DNA of 64,000 bases from Jaltomata sinuosa (Eukaryota > Streptophyta > Magnoliopsida > Solanales > Solanaceae): NCBI GenBank assembly GCA_003996215.1, contig QJPP01007585.1, positions 186,001 to 250,000 on the forward strand. The letters are read 5' to 3'. The position numbers and the translations under genes were made by a program. The notes under the pieces were generated by a model. That model searched no databases. It had not been told where the DNA came from and was given only the letters and a program-made list of their open reading frames with translations. Below are positions 12,204-24,221 of this stretch, piece by piece; the stretch's first letter is position 1; each line of letters starts with the position of its first letter.

Positions 12204-12974
12204 CTAAATAGTACGCTCTGACTTGCCGTCTGTCTGCAGATGAAAAGTAGTGTTAAGCTCAACTTTAGTACCCAACTCTATCTTAATAGACCGCCAGAAG
12301 TGTGAAGTGAACTGAGTACCTCGGTCAAAAATGATAGAAACTGGCACCCCATGTAAACGAACAATCTCTCGAATATAGATCTGGGCCAACCTCTCAGAAC
12401 TGTAGGAAGTCTGAACCGGAAGAAAGTGGGCAAACTTCGTAAAACTATCCATGATAACCCAAATAGCATTAAATTTCCACAAAGTATGTGGCAATCCGAC
12501 CACAAAGTCCATAGATATATGCTCCCACTTCCACTCCGGAATGGGCAGCCGCTGTGATAAACCACCTGGCCTCTGGTGCTCGAACTTCACCTGCTGATAG
12601 TTCAAGCACCTGGACACGAAAGCCAAAATATCCCTCTTCATCCCACACCACCAATAGTGCTGCCTCAAGTCACAATACATCTTAGCTACCCCAGGATGAA
12701 TGGAATATCTAAAACAGTGAGCCTCCTCCAGTATCAATTTGACCAAGTCACCAACTCTAGGAACGCAGATACGACCATCGATCATCAGAACACCCTCTGA
12801 ATCTAAAGTCGCCTTCCTAGCCTTACTACTCAACACCTTGTCATGAATGATCCTCAATCTTGCATCATTAAATTGTTGTGCCTGAATTTGCTCCAACAAG
12901 GAAGACCTAGCCTCAACACAGGAAAGAATACGGCCCGGCTCAGAAATGTCAAGTCGAACCAACCTATTAGCCAA
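12204..12974 (-). pseudogene. Element B integrase zinc finger and core
   Basis: This is a 256-residue open stretch. The zinc-finger region shows HCFRYSIHPGVAKMYCDL and SRCLNYQQVKFEHQ; the second Cys of the usual CxxC pair is Tyr, so the finger is damaged. The core shows WEHISMDFVVGLP (first Asp), GVPVSIIFDRGTQFTSHFW (second Asp) and FHLQTDGKSERTI (Glu), so the DDE triad is readable. A stop follows directly after ERTI. Confidence 0.88.
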
Positions 12975-13012
12975 TGACTGTATGTCCCAAGCTGAAGGTC
13001 GCTCCTCTGTAG

Positions 13013-13430
13013 CTAAGAAACCAAGCTACCCATACTCATCGCCTTCCGGCTCAAGGCATCCGCTACCACGTTTGCCTTGCTCGGATGATAGAGAATAAAG
13101 ATGTCATAGTCCTTCAGTAACTCCCACCACCTACGCTGCCTCAAATTTAGATCCTTCTGGCTAAAAATGTACTGAAGACTACGATGGTCAGTAAAGATCT
13201 CACAATACACTCCATAAAGATAATGCCTCCACATCTTCAGCGTGAAGACTACCACTGCTAACTCCAAGTCATGTGTGGGGTAGTTTCTCTCGTGAACCTT
13301 CAACTGTCTGGAAGAATAAGTAATAACCCAACCCTGCTGCATCAACACACAACCCAAACCAACACCTGACGCATCGCAATATACGGTGAAACCCTGACCC
13401 TCGATCGGAAGAGTAAGAATCAGAGCTAAA
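13013..13430 (-). pseudogene. Element B RNase H
   Basis: It contains GCVLMQQGWVITYSSRQLKV, NYPTHDLELAVVVFTLK, CEIFTDHRSLQYI and SKANVVADALSRKAM, so the Glu and the later Asp positions of the RNase H active site are retained. An indel near 13430 puts it out of frame with the RT upstream. Confidence 0.85.
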
Positions 13431-14255
13431 GTTCAACAAGGCCTTGAGCCTCAGAAAGCTCGCCTCACACTCATCTAACCACTTGAAGGGAACATTTTTC
13501 TGAGTCAATCTAGTCAGCAAAGCTGCTATCGAAGAAAATCCCTCCAAAAACAATCTGTAATAACCTGCCAACCTGATGAAATTGCGAACCTCGGTAGGAG
13601 AGGTAGGTCTATCCCAATCACGAACTGCTGCAATCTTCGCCGGATCTACCATAATCCCATCCTTAGACATCACGTACCCCAAGAAAGCCACATACTCAAG
13701 CCAAAACCCACACTTAGTGAATTTGGCATACAACTGGTGGTCTCGCAAAGCCTGAAGTACAACTCTAAGATGTTGCTCATGCTCCTCCCTACTCCTCAAA
13801 TAAATCAGAATGTCATCAATGAACACAATCACAAATGAATCCAGGTAAGCACTGAATACGCGGTTCATCAACTCCATAAAGGCTGCTGGGGCATTAGTCA
13901 ACCCAAAAGACATAACTACGAACTCATAATGGCCGTATCGAGTCCTAAATGCAGTCATTGGGATGTCCTCAGCCCTAATCCTCAACTTGTGATAACCGAA
14001 CCTCAAATCTATCTTAGAGAACATTGTTGCACCCTGTAGCTGGTCAAACAAGTCATCAATACGCGGCATCAGATATATGTTCTTAACTGTCACCTTATTC
14101 AACTGCCTGTAGTCGATACACATACGTATAGACTCGTCCTTCTTCTTCACAAACATAACTGGAGCACCCCACAGAGACACACTAGGCCTGATGAACCCTC
14201 TACTCAACAGATCCTGGAGTTGTTCCTTAAGCTCCCTCAACTCAGCCGGTGCCAT
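13431..14255 (-). pseudogene. Element B reverse transcriptase
   Basis: The open frame from 14255 downwards has no internal stop through the RT: MAPAELRELKEQLQDLLSRG, IRPSVSLWGAPVMFVKKKDE, MCIDYRQLNKVTVKNIYLMP, FSKIDLRFGYHKLRIRAED, MSFGLTNAPAAFMELMNRVF and the active-site FVIVFIDDILIYL. It ends in the GYYRLFLEGFSSIAA connection region. It is separated from the protease by a stop immediately before MAPAEL. RT fold and active-site residues look intact. Confidence 0.9.
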
Positions 14256-14876
14256 CTAATATGGCAGAATGGAAATGGGCTTGGTGCCCGGCTCGACATC
14301 GACACCCAAATCAATATCACCATCAGGAGGAAGACTCGGAAGATCAGAAGGAAATACATCTAAATACTCGCAAACCACAGGACCAGACTCAAGGGGAGGT
14401 GTGGTGGTATTAGTATCACGGACGTAGGCAAGATAAGCTAAGCACCCCTTCCCAACCAGTCGTTGGGTGCTCAGAAAGGATATCACTCCCCTCGGCATGT
14501 GGCTATCAGCTCCTTTCTATATGATAGGAGGGATACCAGGCATTCGAAGAGTAACGGTCTTGGTGAAACAATCCAAGACTGCATGATAAGGAGACAACCA
14601 ATCCATGTCCAAGATCACATCGAAATCAACCATATCAAGGACAACCAAGTCTACCCACGTGTCATACACCAAGATAGTAACCACACAAGCCTGATACACC
14701 TGATCCACTACTAAAGAATCACCTACTGGGGTAGATACACGCAAGGGCACATGCAAGGACACACAAGCAGACTCCAGACAAGTAGCATAATAAGCAAATA
14801 CATATGAGAATGTAGACCCCTGATCAAACAAAGCAGAAGCAGACTGATGACAAATGGAGATCGTACATGTGATCAC
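14256..14876 (-). pseudogene. Element B aspartic protease and linker
   Basis: The part at 14517-14876 encodes the retropepsin core (SASALFDQGSTFSYV, then DTWVDLVVLDMVDFDVILDM, DWLSPYHAVLDCF). The catalytic D-S/T-G triplet reads D-Q-G here, so activity is doubtful. The part at 14256-14498 encodes the linker to RT (CLAYLAYVRD, YLDVFPSDLPSLPPDGDIDL). A stop separates the two. Confidence 0.85.
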
Positions 14877-16390
14877 AACATCTTAAGCCTCAGCCTCTGT
14901 TCGGCCCGGAACTGCATACATGTGGCCCCGCCCGCCATGACCACCTAACCTATCAAACTGAGGTCAACCTCTAGTACCCTGGGAACCACCCCTACTACCC
15001 TGTGAACCGCCTCTAGTTGGAGGTGTTGAGCCCTGGGGGCCTGAACCAACGGATCCTGTCGCCTAAGGTATTGCACTGACGGGCACTCTCTAGCAAAGTG
15101 GCCTATCTTTCCACACTCATAACATCCCCAACCATATGTACCCCGTTGTGAAGACCCGGCAAAATCAGAACGACCACCACGACTTGTAGACCCTGAATGA
15201 CCACCTCAGGGAGCAGGAATGAGACTCTGGCTACTCTGACCCTCAATAGTCTGTAATGCTGCCTGAACATGCCGTATCGGCTTGAAACGCTGCTGGTGCT
15301 GACCTCTACCATAGTAGCCCCTACTACGGCCTTATGAACCGCTGAAACTGCCCTGATGGCGTGGCCTCTTATCGCTGCCCCTTGGGCCTCAGAAACTATA
15401 CCCTCAATAGTACGGGCATGATCAACTATCTTCAGAAAAGACTGACCCGATGCTACCATACCCTCTGTGGCTAAGTGGAGGTGCAAGGTCAAACACCGAA
15501 CAAACCGGCGTACTCTCTCATGCTCGGTAGGCAAAATCATATGGCGTGCCTGGACAACTGATGGAACTAAATCTCATACTCAGACACAGTCATGGAGCCC
15601 TGCTCCAACCCAGCAAACTAATCCATCAGACGCTCCCTTATACTATGCGGTACTTATTTCTCCAGAAAGGCTGCTGAGAACTGACTCCAAGTAAGCGGAG
15701 GTGACCCAGCTGGTCTACAAGCAACATATGACCTCCACCATTATTTCACTGGACCATCCAGCTGAAACATGATGTAATCAGCTCCGTAAGACTCAACTAA
15801 CCCCGAATTATGTAACCTCTCCTGGCAGCTAGTCAGAAACTCATGCGCATCCTCCCTAGAAGCACCTGAAAACTTCAGAGGACCCAATCTCAAGAACCTA
15901 CCAAGCATCTTCTGCTCCTCAAAAGACATAACTGGCATGACTGGAAGAGGGGGAGCAACTACAGGGACCGGTAGTACCTCAAATATGGGAGCCACATTAA
16001 CAGGCTGCGCTTCTGAACCATGTGTTGCCGCCTGAGCTGAAGTTTGAGCCTCACCTCGAACCTGAGAACCAATCGGAGTGCTCGGCGAAATGGCTGGCAG
16101 AGTCATACCCTCAAGAAACCCCAACAATCGAACCAAGGTGTCCTACAATACTGGAGTAGCTACAAAAACTATCGGATACTGGTCTGGCCCCACATGCTTC
16201 AGCTCATACTGAACCTCATCCGCTCTAACCTTAGGCTCTGGTGACGGTAATCTAGCCCGGGCCTGAGCTGGCACCGCAGCCCATGCCCTACCTCGACCTC
16301 TGGGTTGACCTCTACCCCATCTCTTAGTTGGGGATCTAACTGCAGGCCCTGGTCCTCGTCCTCACCCACTGCAGACCTCGTCCGAACCAT
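14877..16390 (-). pseudogene. Element B gag with zinc knuckle
   Basis: A plausible start is the ATG at 16390 (MVRTRSAVGEDEDQG), about 190 bases after the primer site on the - strand. The capsid region is recognisable at 15741-16136 (FLRLGPLKFSGASREDAHEF, LTSCQERLHNSGL, GADYIMFQLDGP) and at 15440-15540 (LPTEHERVRRFVRCL). A CCHC zinc knuckle follows at 15083-15124. Several stops and frameshifts break the frame, including one between the capsid part and the knuckle. Confidence 0.85.
15083..15124 (-). other. CCHC zinc knuckle of B gag
   Basis: The - strand encodes CYECGKIGHFAREC, a perfect C-x2-C-x4-H-x4-C nucleic-acid-binding knuckle, out of frame with the longer gag reading frame next to it. 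Confidence 0.85.
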
Positions 16391-16584
16391 CTGAGAAAGA
16401 GTGAAACAATGATACTTAGAAGTTGACCAAATCAAGTAAGCACGATAAGGACTCAAACAAAATGAAGTCTTTCCTAGGGAATGTCCTATAGCCTCTCATA
16501 GATTGGACATGGACGTCATCGTACCAATCCACGAGACTCTACTAGATGCTTTGCTATTGTACTGGCGAGACCGGTGAACCTAGA

Positions 16585-16596
16585 GCTCTGATACCA
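16585..16596 (-). other. Primer-binding site of B (initiator tRNA-Met)
   Basis: The - strand reads TGGTATCAGAGC, the standard plant tRNA-iMet primer site, three bases after the 5' LTR end. It fixes the orientation and the exact LTR boundary at 16600. Confidence 0.9.
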
Positions 16597-17310
16597 CTCT
16601 GTCACGATCCGAAACCGAGCCATGATGGCGTCTACATAACCCCCTAAGTAGACAAGCCTAACCCAAACAAGCGGAAGACAATAAATAATAATTAAACTAA
16701 AGAAAGTGGAAGATATGACAAAAAGATAGGGCCAATAGCATATCAATATACCATCATACAAAATATACAAAAGAAGGCCCTAAAGTGACCAACGAGACAA
16801 AACAGACTCAAGAATGAACCCGTACCTGGTGTCACTAGTACAAGAGTGACTAAAGTAAGGAGTACCTATACAACATGTGTTGTCTATCCAAAATACAAAA
16901 TATAGACAGAATGTACAAGATGGAAAGCATGTAAAGTCTCCAAAGCGTCGGGAGCTCACTGCGATCCGAACAACAATGGGTCTTGAACCATAGGAGATCA
17001 GCGAGGGTGGCTCGTACTAGGTGTTGCATCAGAAAAAGAGATGTAGAGTGTAGTATGAGTACCAAGACAACGGGTACTCAGTAGGCATCATAGGCCGACC
17101 GAGTGCAGAAAGATAATATATATAAATGGATTACAGAAAAGTAGCTAACTATACAGGGATCCACCTAAATCTAGTTATAAAGAAGGAGACATGCCAATAA
17201 AAAAAAGAGAAAGGGAAACAACATCAAGCCAAACCAGAGTCAATCCACATGCCAAAGCAAATGTAATGTGATGCACGATGATGCATATATGAATGCAATA
17301 TAATATAAAC

Positions 17311-17496
17311 CCGAAATACCGCAACGGGCACCCAGAATATCGCATTGGACTATGCATATATATATATGAAATCATAAAATACCCAGAATAATGCATCGAG
17401 GGTCTGGAATACCGCATCAGACTAATATGTATATAAATGAGAAGGTAAAATACCCAGAATAACACATCGGGGGTCCGGAATACCGCATCGGAATAT
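17311..17496 (-). repeat. 71-bp tandem repeat in LTR of B
   Basis: Two clear units begin AAAATACCCAGAATAA at 17376 and 17447 and continue CATCG-GGGTC-GGAATACCGCATC. A more diverged unit starts near 17311. Solo LTR G has a different short tandem array (39 bp) in its own body. Confidence 0.65.
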
Positions 17497-18702
17497 AAAT
17501 ATATATACAGAAAATAGTAGTTCCTCTTTTCCTTTCAAAAACCAAGGTGATACTCAAAATAGCTCGGTTTAGTTCGAAAAATCATCACAACAATAGTAGA
17601 GCCTCTTTTCAAACCAAAACTTTCGAAAATCGTTTCCTTACTGTACCAATGATATGCCATGAGATATGAGTATGAATATTTACACACAGAGGGAAACCAC
17701 ATCATCAGATAAAACAGGGCAAGAATACCCTCCAAACTAAAAGAAACTGACATGGAATCCGCCCAAATCCTAGCCATGGCCTCGGGCCCATAGTAACACA
17801 CAATGATAGAATAAAGCAGTAAATCAGAAATAAAAGTGAAAACCACGGAAAACTCTATTCTACCTCTAAAGCCACCTAAAAACACGCTAAGGATTCTATA
17901 CTAGTCACACAGAAGAAGCAAGCTCCTAGGCTAAGGACAACATACAGTGCTAGGCTAAAGATTTGAAATGACCAATTAACATGGTATACAGGATTCAAGC
18001 CTAAAGTCTATCTAAAATCCAACCTAGCATTCCAGTAACATACATATTTTCAGTCTAAAAAGGGTAAAAGGTAACCTACCTCAGGGCCGAACTGCAAGCA
18101 CAAACTATCACTCGTGTGCCTTCCCCTTCCGAGCAGCCTCAGAAAGTTGCCACATTATCAAGAATATAAACTAGGTGTCAAGACGAGAATAAAGACACCC
18201 ATATTACTATACAGAAAATCGGACCAAAAATCGGGTCAGAAAAATGACCTCGGGGCCCGCGTAACAAAACAGAAAACCAAACTCACAACTATGCTCGTGG
18301 TGGGTCAAGAAACCTATGCCCAAAGTTTGGGGGCGAACGGGGTTCATTTCGGGGTCCAAAATAGCCCCGAAGTGCTACTAATTCACGGGGTTAAAACGGA
18401 AAGCTCAGAAATTTAAAGTCGGGGACCTACCTCAACAATAGAAATACGACACGGAAGTGAGTTGCACAAATTTAGGAGCATGCAGTCCCCAAAAACCAGA
18501 TTCTACAAGATTCCTTAACTCTAAGAATTTAGCAACAAGGAAATTTAGCGGAAGAATTACGAGAATTTACACGGAACGAGGAGAGAGGTAACCAGGGAAC
18601 TTACCGGGTGAAAGATATTGAGCAAGGGAGCTGGAACTTGGGAGCTTGGAGCTTAACAATGGAGTTCTATCGGATTTTTGAAGAAGAAAACGAAGTTGGG
18701 AC

Positions 18703-18935
18703 TTAATATAACTGCCAGGGGTCCTTTATCGCGATCGCGACAGGACCCACGTGCTCGCGGAGAACAACTGGCCTAACCATCGCGTTTGCGATGGTTCAGG
18801 CCGCGTTCGCGAAGAGGAAGCCAAGTCGGGTCTCAGCCAGCTACATCGCGAACGCAAAGGAACCCTTCGCGAACGCGATGGTCAGGAAACTAGACCATCG
18901 CGAACGAGATGGGGTCCCCGCGATCACGAAGAGCA
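18703..18935 (-). promoter_or_regulatory. TATA-like box with CpG-rich palindrome block, LTR of B
   Basis: On the - strand TTATATTAA (18703-18711) is preceded by about 200 bases holding seven copies of a short dyad such as CGCGATCGCG, TTCGCGAACGCG and CATCGCGAACG. The block is far richer in CpG than its surroundings. Similar blocks lie at the same place in solo LTRs C and G. The TATA-like box is presumably the LTR promoter; transcription was not tested. Confidence 0.5.
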
Positions 18936-19630
18936 AAGTGGTTTGCAACTTAATGCAGCAACCAGTAAAACACCAAGTCCAAAAATCTTCCGACAGACCC
19001 TCGGGATTCATCCGGAACCCCGTGAACACAAACCAACCATGCTACCCTACCAGAAACGGCATTTCGAACTCAATGGAATTGGCAAAACTCCCAACGGAGA
19101 TTGTTTTAATGAAAAGTGGGCCCCACACCCAAAACCAACTCGAATCCAAAACCCAAAAACAAGTTCGGAAGCCTCGGGACCGAAACCAAAGGTCCCTCTA
19201 GCCCAAAGTCGACATTCCGGAGCTGATGGCGCTGACGGAATTTCTATCCGAGGTCGTCTTCTCCGAATGTTGACCAAAGTCAACCCTACCAGCCAAACTG
19301 ACTTCAAAACACATAAAGCCACACAAAACCAAACCGAAAGCACTCAGACCCAAACCAATGGTCCCACTAGACCAATATCCCCATTTCAAAGCCAACGGAA
19401 CTATCAAAATTCGATTCTGAGCGCGTTTGCTGAGAAAGTTGACCAAAGTCAAAGATTGACCAACCTTAAGTGCTAAAACAGGAAAATGGTCATAACGACC
19501 TAACGGACAGCCCGGGGCATCGGAACGTTAGTCCCGGCAAGTCATAAATCACTTGTAGGCGCTGAGGGAAAGTTCAAAATGCAGAAAAGCACGGAAAATG
19601 GAAAATGACCTGGAGGGTCATTATAATACT

Positions 19631-19716
19631 CGAGGAGTAGAGATGAGCATGAGCAGCACTTGAGGACTGTACTTCAGACTTTGAGAGATCATCGGCTTTA
19701 CGCCAAGTTCTCACAA
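19631..19716 (+). pseudogene. Protease-RT block of A in inverted orientation, part 2
   Basis: RT resumes after element B with SRDEHEQHLRTVLQTL-like codons and DHRLYAKFS, the segment that normally follows FIDDILVYS. Homology ends near 19716, directly against LTR-type sequence of element A. The RT segment between AKFS and KIFAVRDW is lost. Confidence 0.8.
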
Positions 19717-20188
19717 AACCTGGTGTCATAGCGTATAGATGCCCAAACTAATCATCTTCCTAGCCCAAACTCAATATTCCGGAGCTGATGGAATTGTCGA
19801 ATTTTGAATCTGACACTCTGATCATCGAAAGTCACCTGAAGTTACACTTTCAACTCCAAATGGCCTGAAAACTGAGAAAATAACACAAACCCCACACCGG
19901 ACGTTCTCAGGCCTCAACTAAAGGCCCAACTAGACCAAACTCATCGCTCCGGAGCTAATGGAACTGTCAGGATTAAATTCCGAGCACGTTAGCTAAGAAT
20001 ATTGACTAAAGTCAACGATATTCTAAGTTTAAAGCTCTAAAACAGGCGAACGGCTAAAACGACCAACGAACGACCAGGGCACCAAACTACCGGTCCCAGC
20101 AAGTTATAAATGACTTGGGACCACTACAGAAAGGCTCTAACAATGTAATAAATGCGAAAATATGAAGATGACCGGAAGGATCATCACA
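19717..20188 (-). mobile_element. Element A, collapsed 5' LTR
   Basis: Positions 19717-19741 match LTR positions around 4183-4207 (AACCTGGTGTCATAGCGTAT). The sequence then jumps to the part matching 6970-7419 and ends ATCATCACA. About 2.7 kb of LTR, including the promoter region, and the first ~200 bases are missing. D's own sequence resumes at 20189. Confidence 0.75.
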
Positions 20189-20537
20189 ACAACTCTCCAC
20201 AAGGTCAAGACAAGAAGAAATTCCAACAGAAACAACGAAGAAAAATTCTCCAATAATAATGGAGAAACTTCAAAAGAAAAAAGAAAGCTTCAGCGACTTC
20301 ACTGAGTAAAGATTCAAGGGAAGTCAAAGTAGAAGAAAGGGACAACAGAAAAGTTCAAGCGTTGAAAGCGCAAGTACAAATTCAGTGCAACGCTCAAAGA
20401 GGGTTTAAGTCACATTCTTCCAAAATGAATATCCTATCCGTCCCAAATCTTACATTACAAGCCGATAACAAAGCCCTACATGATCTCATTCCAAATATTC
20501 TCACATTACTGGAGATTTACATGAAGGCCAAGCATAT
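20189..20537 (+). mobile_element. Element D internal region, part 2, non-coding
   Basis: This is a purine-rich stretch between the end of A and solo LTR E. It is the continuation of 3974. No domain is recognised. A 64-codon open stretch at 20362-20556 runs into the LTR and is probably chance. Confidence 0.55.
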
Positions 20538-23165
20538 TGTTGACACCCAATTTTGACTCTCCGTGCTTAAAATTAATGTCTTCAGGCCTTCTGATCGTTA
20601 AAAAACACAAAACACAATTTTTATACATTTCTCACTTTTTACAAAAAAAAATTATAATTATCCTTATTTTAGGAGTTTTATCAATTTATTGTCATATCCT
20701 TACTTCTTACTATTTTTTGATAATTATCCTTATTTTATAAATATTAAGATTTTTTGTGAATTTATTATCATTGTACAATTTTAATAATCATTACTTTTTC
20801 ATAGTCGATGCACATACGCAACACAATCACTATAATTTTAGTTCTTCACAATTCAATATATTTTTCTAGCATTAATTATATTTTTATTTATTTTTATTAT
20901 ATATTCATATTTATTTATATTTTTTAATTGTATGTCCATTAGCTATATATTTTTGTTAACATAATCCACAATTATTAATTTACTATCATCTTTTCACTTT
21001 TAACATTTTAAGTTATATGTTCATTAGCAATTTCTTCTTTCTTTTAAAAAAAAAAACAAGAAATACAGTAAGTTAGTATAGCTAAATTCAAACGCAGATT
21101 CAATATCACATCACTTATTTTACTCCTCCCAAAAAAGGTAAAACATATCCCTTAATTTTTGCAATCACTTTTGACCACCAACATATCTGCACGCACGCAC
21201 ACTTTCACACTAGGGAGACATATTTTATAGTTATAAAATTTTTCTCTCTTTCTCCACTCCTCTGAGATTTCTTTCCTTTTGCTTTTTGCCAAAAAAAATT
21301 CTTTGCGAGGCCCACCCAATTTTGACTTTTACTCCCCTCGAAACTCTCTCTCCTCTCTTATTTTTTTTCCATCTGTATCTTCTCTATATATCTCTTCATC
21401 ATTTCTCTCCCCCCCCCCCCCCCACCCACAGAGACACAAACCCATTTCCATTTTTTCTCTTTTCCTATCTTCATCTCCCTTTCTTTCCTTTAAAATCTCA
21501 ACTCCTTCCTCATATTTCTCTTCAAGAAGACAACTCTTTTGCTTCTCAAGTTCTCTCTCCTCTTTCATTTTATTTAACATAGCTAAATTCAAGTACTATA
21601 CATATATGTTTAAAAGATAATAATATAAAAGGATGAAAATATTTTTTGGCATCACATTTGTATATTTTGTTTCCCTCAAGAAAAGCTTCCATTCCTCTCC
21701 TCTATGGTTGTTTTTAGCTCATTGATTTTGCTCTATTTTGTTTCTTTTTGTTACAAATTTTTATGTTTCTGCTTTATTATTCACTATGTTACATCATTGC
21801 TATTGATTTTTTATTATTTGGACTGATCCTACACATTTTGAAATTTTCAAGTGACTTTTGCATTTTTCGTTGAAATCTACCTTGTTATTTTACGCTTTTT
21901 ATTGCTTTGTGAATATTTAACTAATAAGAAAAGAAATATTATAATGTTGACCAATGAAAAAAAATTCATCGATTTTCGAGACCTCCCTTGCACATAAGAT
22001 GGGTTTTTATTTATAAGTTAAGTATATATTTATTATTATTTTTCTTAATTCATTTTGATACATATTTATTTATTACTGATACTTTTACTAAATGTCTTTA
22101 CAGGTAAAGGAGTTTGAAGATCTCCCTAAATTCATTGTTTGCATTTATATTCGTACAATTGTACAAAAGATAAACTGTAGTGAAAATTTTACTTTTTGAA
22201 ATTTCGGGATGTGTATCCTTTACTTATGTATTCATTATTATGCGTTTAGACAAAACTTAGGTCGTAAATACCTTCACAAATAAATTAATTTAACTTAAGT
22301 ATTTAGTTAATTAATTCACATTTTTACGCAAATATTAGAACGTCTTTTATTTTAAAATAAATTTTTTTTCTAATTTTTTTTCATCTTTATAAAAGATTCC
22401 TCACATATTCTTTTGATTAAATATCTTTTTCTTATTCCTAAAATTTATTTTTTCTTACAGAAGCAAAACAAGTTTTTTTTAGATAAAACATAAGATAATT
22501 AATCGATATTAAATCTTTTGTTAAATAATTTTTTTTATATTATACACATCTTTCACATTCCTTATCCAAATATATTTTTCTTATATTATTTATACTTAGA
22601 CATAAGTTTTTACACATATATATTTTATAGGAGTATCTATTCTTTTATACTAACATATATTTACATACTTTTCATATTAACAATATACATTCTTTTATGG
22701 TCCTTAATTTATATACTTTCTTGCATATAATTTTTTATACTTCTTGTCTATACATACTAAATTTTCTTTTTTTTTTATATACTCTCATATATGTGAACAT
22801 ACATTTTACACACTCTTACATGTATATTTTTAAATTTTTTTTATATATATTTTTACTATACATATGCATACTTTTTAGATAAAAAATAATTTTACCTCCC
22901 TCATTTGATAAAATTAGGTCTAGCTAGAAACCACACTTTGTGGATTTCGAAGGATGCCTAACCCTTTTCCTTCGAAATAATTTGAACCTCTTACCTAGAA
23001 TCTAAACTAGTTTACGTAGAATAAATTTGAGCCATGCATGCAATAATTAAATAGTTTTTTCCTGGTTTTTCTTCAAAATTAGGTGGCGACTCTGTACATA
23101 TATTAATCCTTTTAGAGTTTAAAAGTTGTTCTTTATTTAACCTTTGGTAAAAATAAGGTACAACA
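20538..23165 (+). mobile_element. Solo LTR E (Tat/Ogre-like, 2.6 kb)
   Basis: It begins TGTTGACACCCAATTTTGAC and ends AATAAGGTACAACA. It is flanked by a perfect TSD, CATAT, at 20533-20537 and 23166-23170, with no internal region, which fits LTR-LTR recombination. The family differs from D and F over most of its length but shares the U5 hairpin and the TGGCGACTC motif. It contains a run of 15 C at 21409-21423. Open stretches at 21279-21620 are pyrimidine-rich low-complexity sequence, not genes. Confidence 0.88.
22944..22978 (+). other. U5 hairpin of LTR E
   Basis: ATTTCGAAGG (22944-22953) is the exact reverse complement of CCTTCGAAAT (22969-22978), with a 15-base loop. It is positionally equivalent to the hairpins in D and F. 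TGGCGACTC follows at 23084. Confidence 0.6.
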
Positions 23166-24221
23166 CATATGACATCACAATTGCATGCATTAAACATTTT
23201 TCTGAGCGTGAGTATTCTTTGAAAATATCCTCATATCAAAATACTTCAAATGTGTGTAAATGAGGATTTTCTTTGTGGTAAGGGCACTTGAAATATAAGG
23301 ATAGGTATAGTTCAAAGCTTTTGTTTGAAGCAAGTCGAACAAATCTTGTCGATACTTAGGTATGTTAGAGGTTCCACTTGAAACTGTAGGAATTACCTCG
23401 AAGTCAATCTCAGTTAGATGGGAAGCAAATGAGGAAAATTTTCATGCAATGCTAATTGTTAGTACCAACTACAGTCAAGGCTTGATTCTCTCTTCACATG
23501 CTTCTTTGTTCAAAATGAAATTGGGAGAAGCACCCACCTTCTAAATACCTGCCAAGTGGCATTTCCTTGTTAAAATTAAGTTGTTCACCTGTCAAACTGA
23601 CATGCTGAGTTTTTACCTTGTCAAATTGGTACATTTCTTAAATTGGGTTATCATCCCGTTCAAAATAACATATTTTTCATGTTGGGCCGTCATCCCATTT
23701 GAAATAACATGTTTCTTTAGAAAAAAAGAATTTTTTATTCCATCTTAAATTGACACATTTCTCAAAATTGGGTTGTCATCTCGTTTAAAATGACATATTT
23801 TTTAAGTCGAATCGTCACTCCTATATTTGTGACATGTTTTATTAGATCGTCACTTCTATATTTATCACATATTATGTTTGATCATCACCTTTTTTGTTGT
23901 GACATATTGTATTTGCTACTAATAAGTTTAGTGCAGATGGTTATGAGACGTTGGAAAGTCACCTCGTTTAAAGTTACATGTGACATTTAAATCCACATCA
24001 AAGTGACACCATTTTTCAGATCATCATCAAGGTGATCACTGTTTATCCAAATTGTCAAGGTAATGATCATTTATCCATACCGTCGTCAAGGTGACTCCAC
24101 TCAATTTTTGGTGTCAAAGTGACTTCACTTATTCAGACTGACATCAAAGTGACTCCACTCAATCCTCGGTCTCAAGATAACTCCGCTTATCCATAGAGAC
24201 ATCAAGGTGATATCACATCAA

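Larger units (their letters stand above)
10479..19625 (-). mobile_element. Element B, near-complete chromovirus (Ty3/gypsy, Del/Tekay-type)
   Basis: It is flanked by a perfect TSD, ATACT, at 10474-10478 and 19626-19630. On the - strand the order is 5' LTR (16600-19625), tRNA-Met primer site, gag with zinc knuckle, protease, RT, RNase H, integrase, chromodomain, 3' LTR (10479-11414). It inserted into the RT of element A's inverted block, so it is younger than A. All frames contain stops or shifts, and the two LTRs differ by a ~2.1-kb deletion in the 3' copy, so it is not autonomous now. Confidence 0.9.
16600..19625 (-). mobile_element. Element B, 5' LTR (~3.0 kb)
   Basis: It starts TGTCACGATCC on the + strand and ends GGGTCATTATA, with TA for CA by one change. 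It is the full-length copy: 3026 bases against 936 in the other LTR. It holds a 71-bp tandem array (17311-17496), a TATA-like box and a CpG-rich block (18703-18935). Short reading frames inside are not convincing. Confidence 0.88.
3975..20188 (-). mobile_element. Element A, rearranged chromovirus (Ty3/gypsy, Del/Tekay-type)
   Basis: The element is on the - strand and inserted in D. It has a full 3' LTR (3975-7419), then integrase with chromodomain, RNase H and the C-terminal end of RT on the - strand (7474-9604). A protease-RT block in the opposite orientation follows (9605-10478, resuming 19631-19716), and the element ends in a collapsed 5' LTR (19717-20188). Gag and the primer site are missing. 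The flanks AAAAC (3970-3974) and ACAAC (20189-20193) match at four of five bases, consistent with an old 5-bp TSD. Element B is inserted in its RT. Confidence 0.75.

Noticed and set aside
18751..19476. 241-codon open frame on the + strand in LTR B
   Set aside because: It lies on the strand opposite to the element's genes, within the CpG-rich block and LTR, has no recognisable domain and is broken in the other LTR by the deletion.
21279..21620. Overlapping open frames of ~100 codons in solo LTR E
   Set aside because: They are pyrimidine-rich low-complexity sequence including a 15-C run; translations are Ser/Pro/Phe-rich in every frame.
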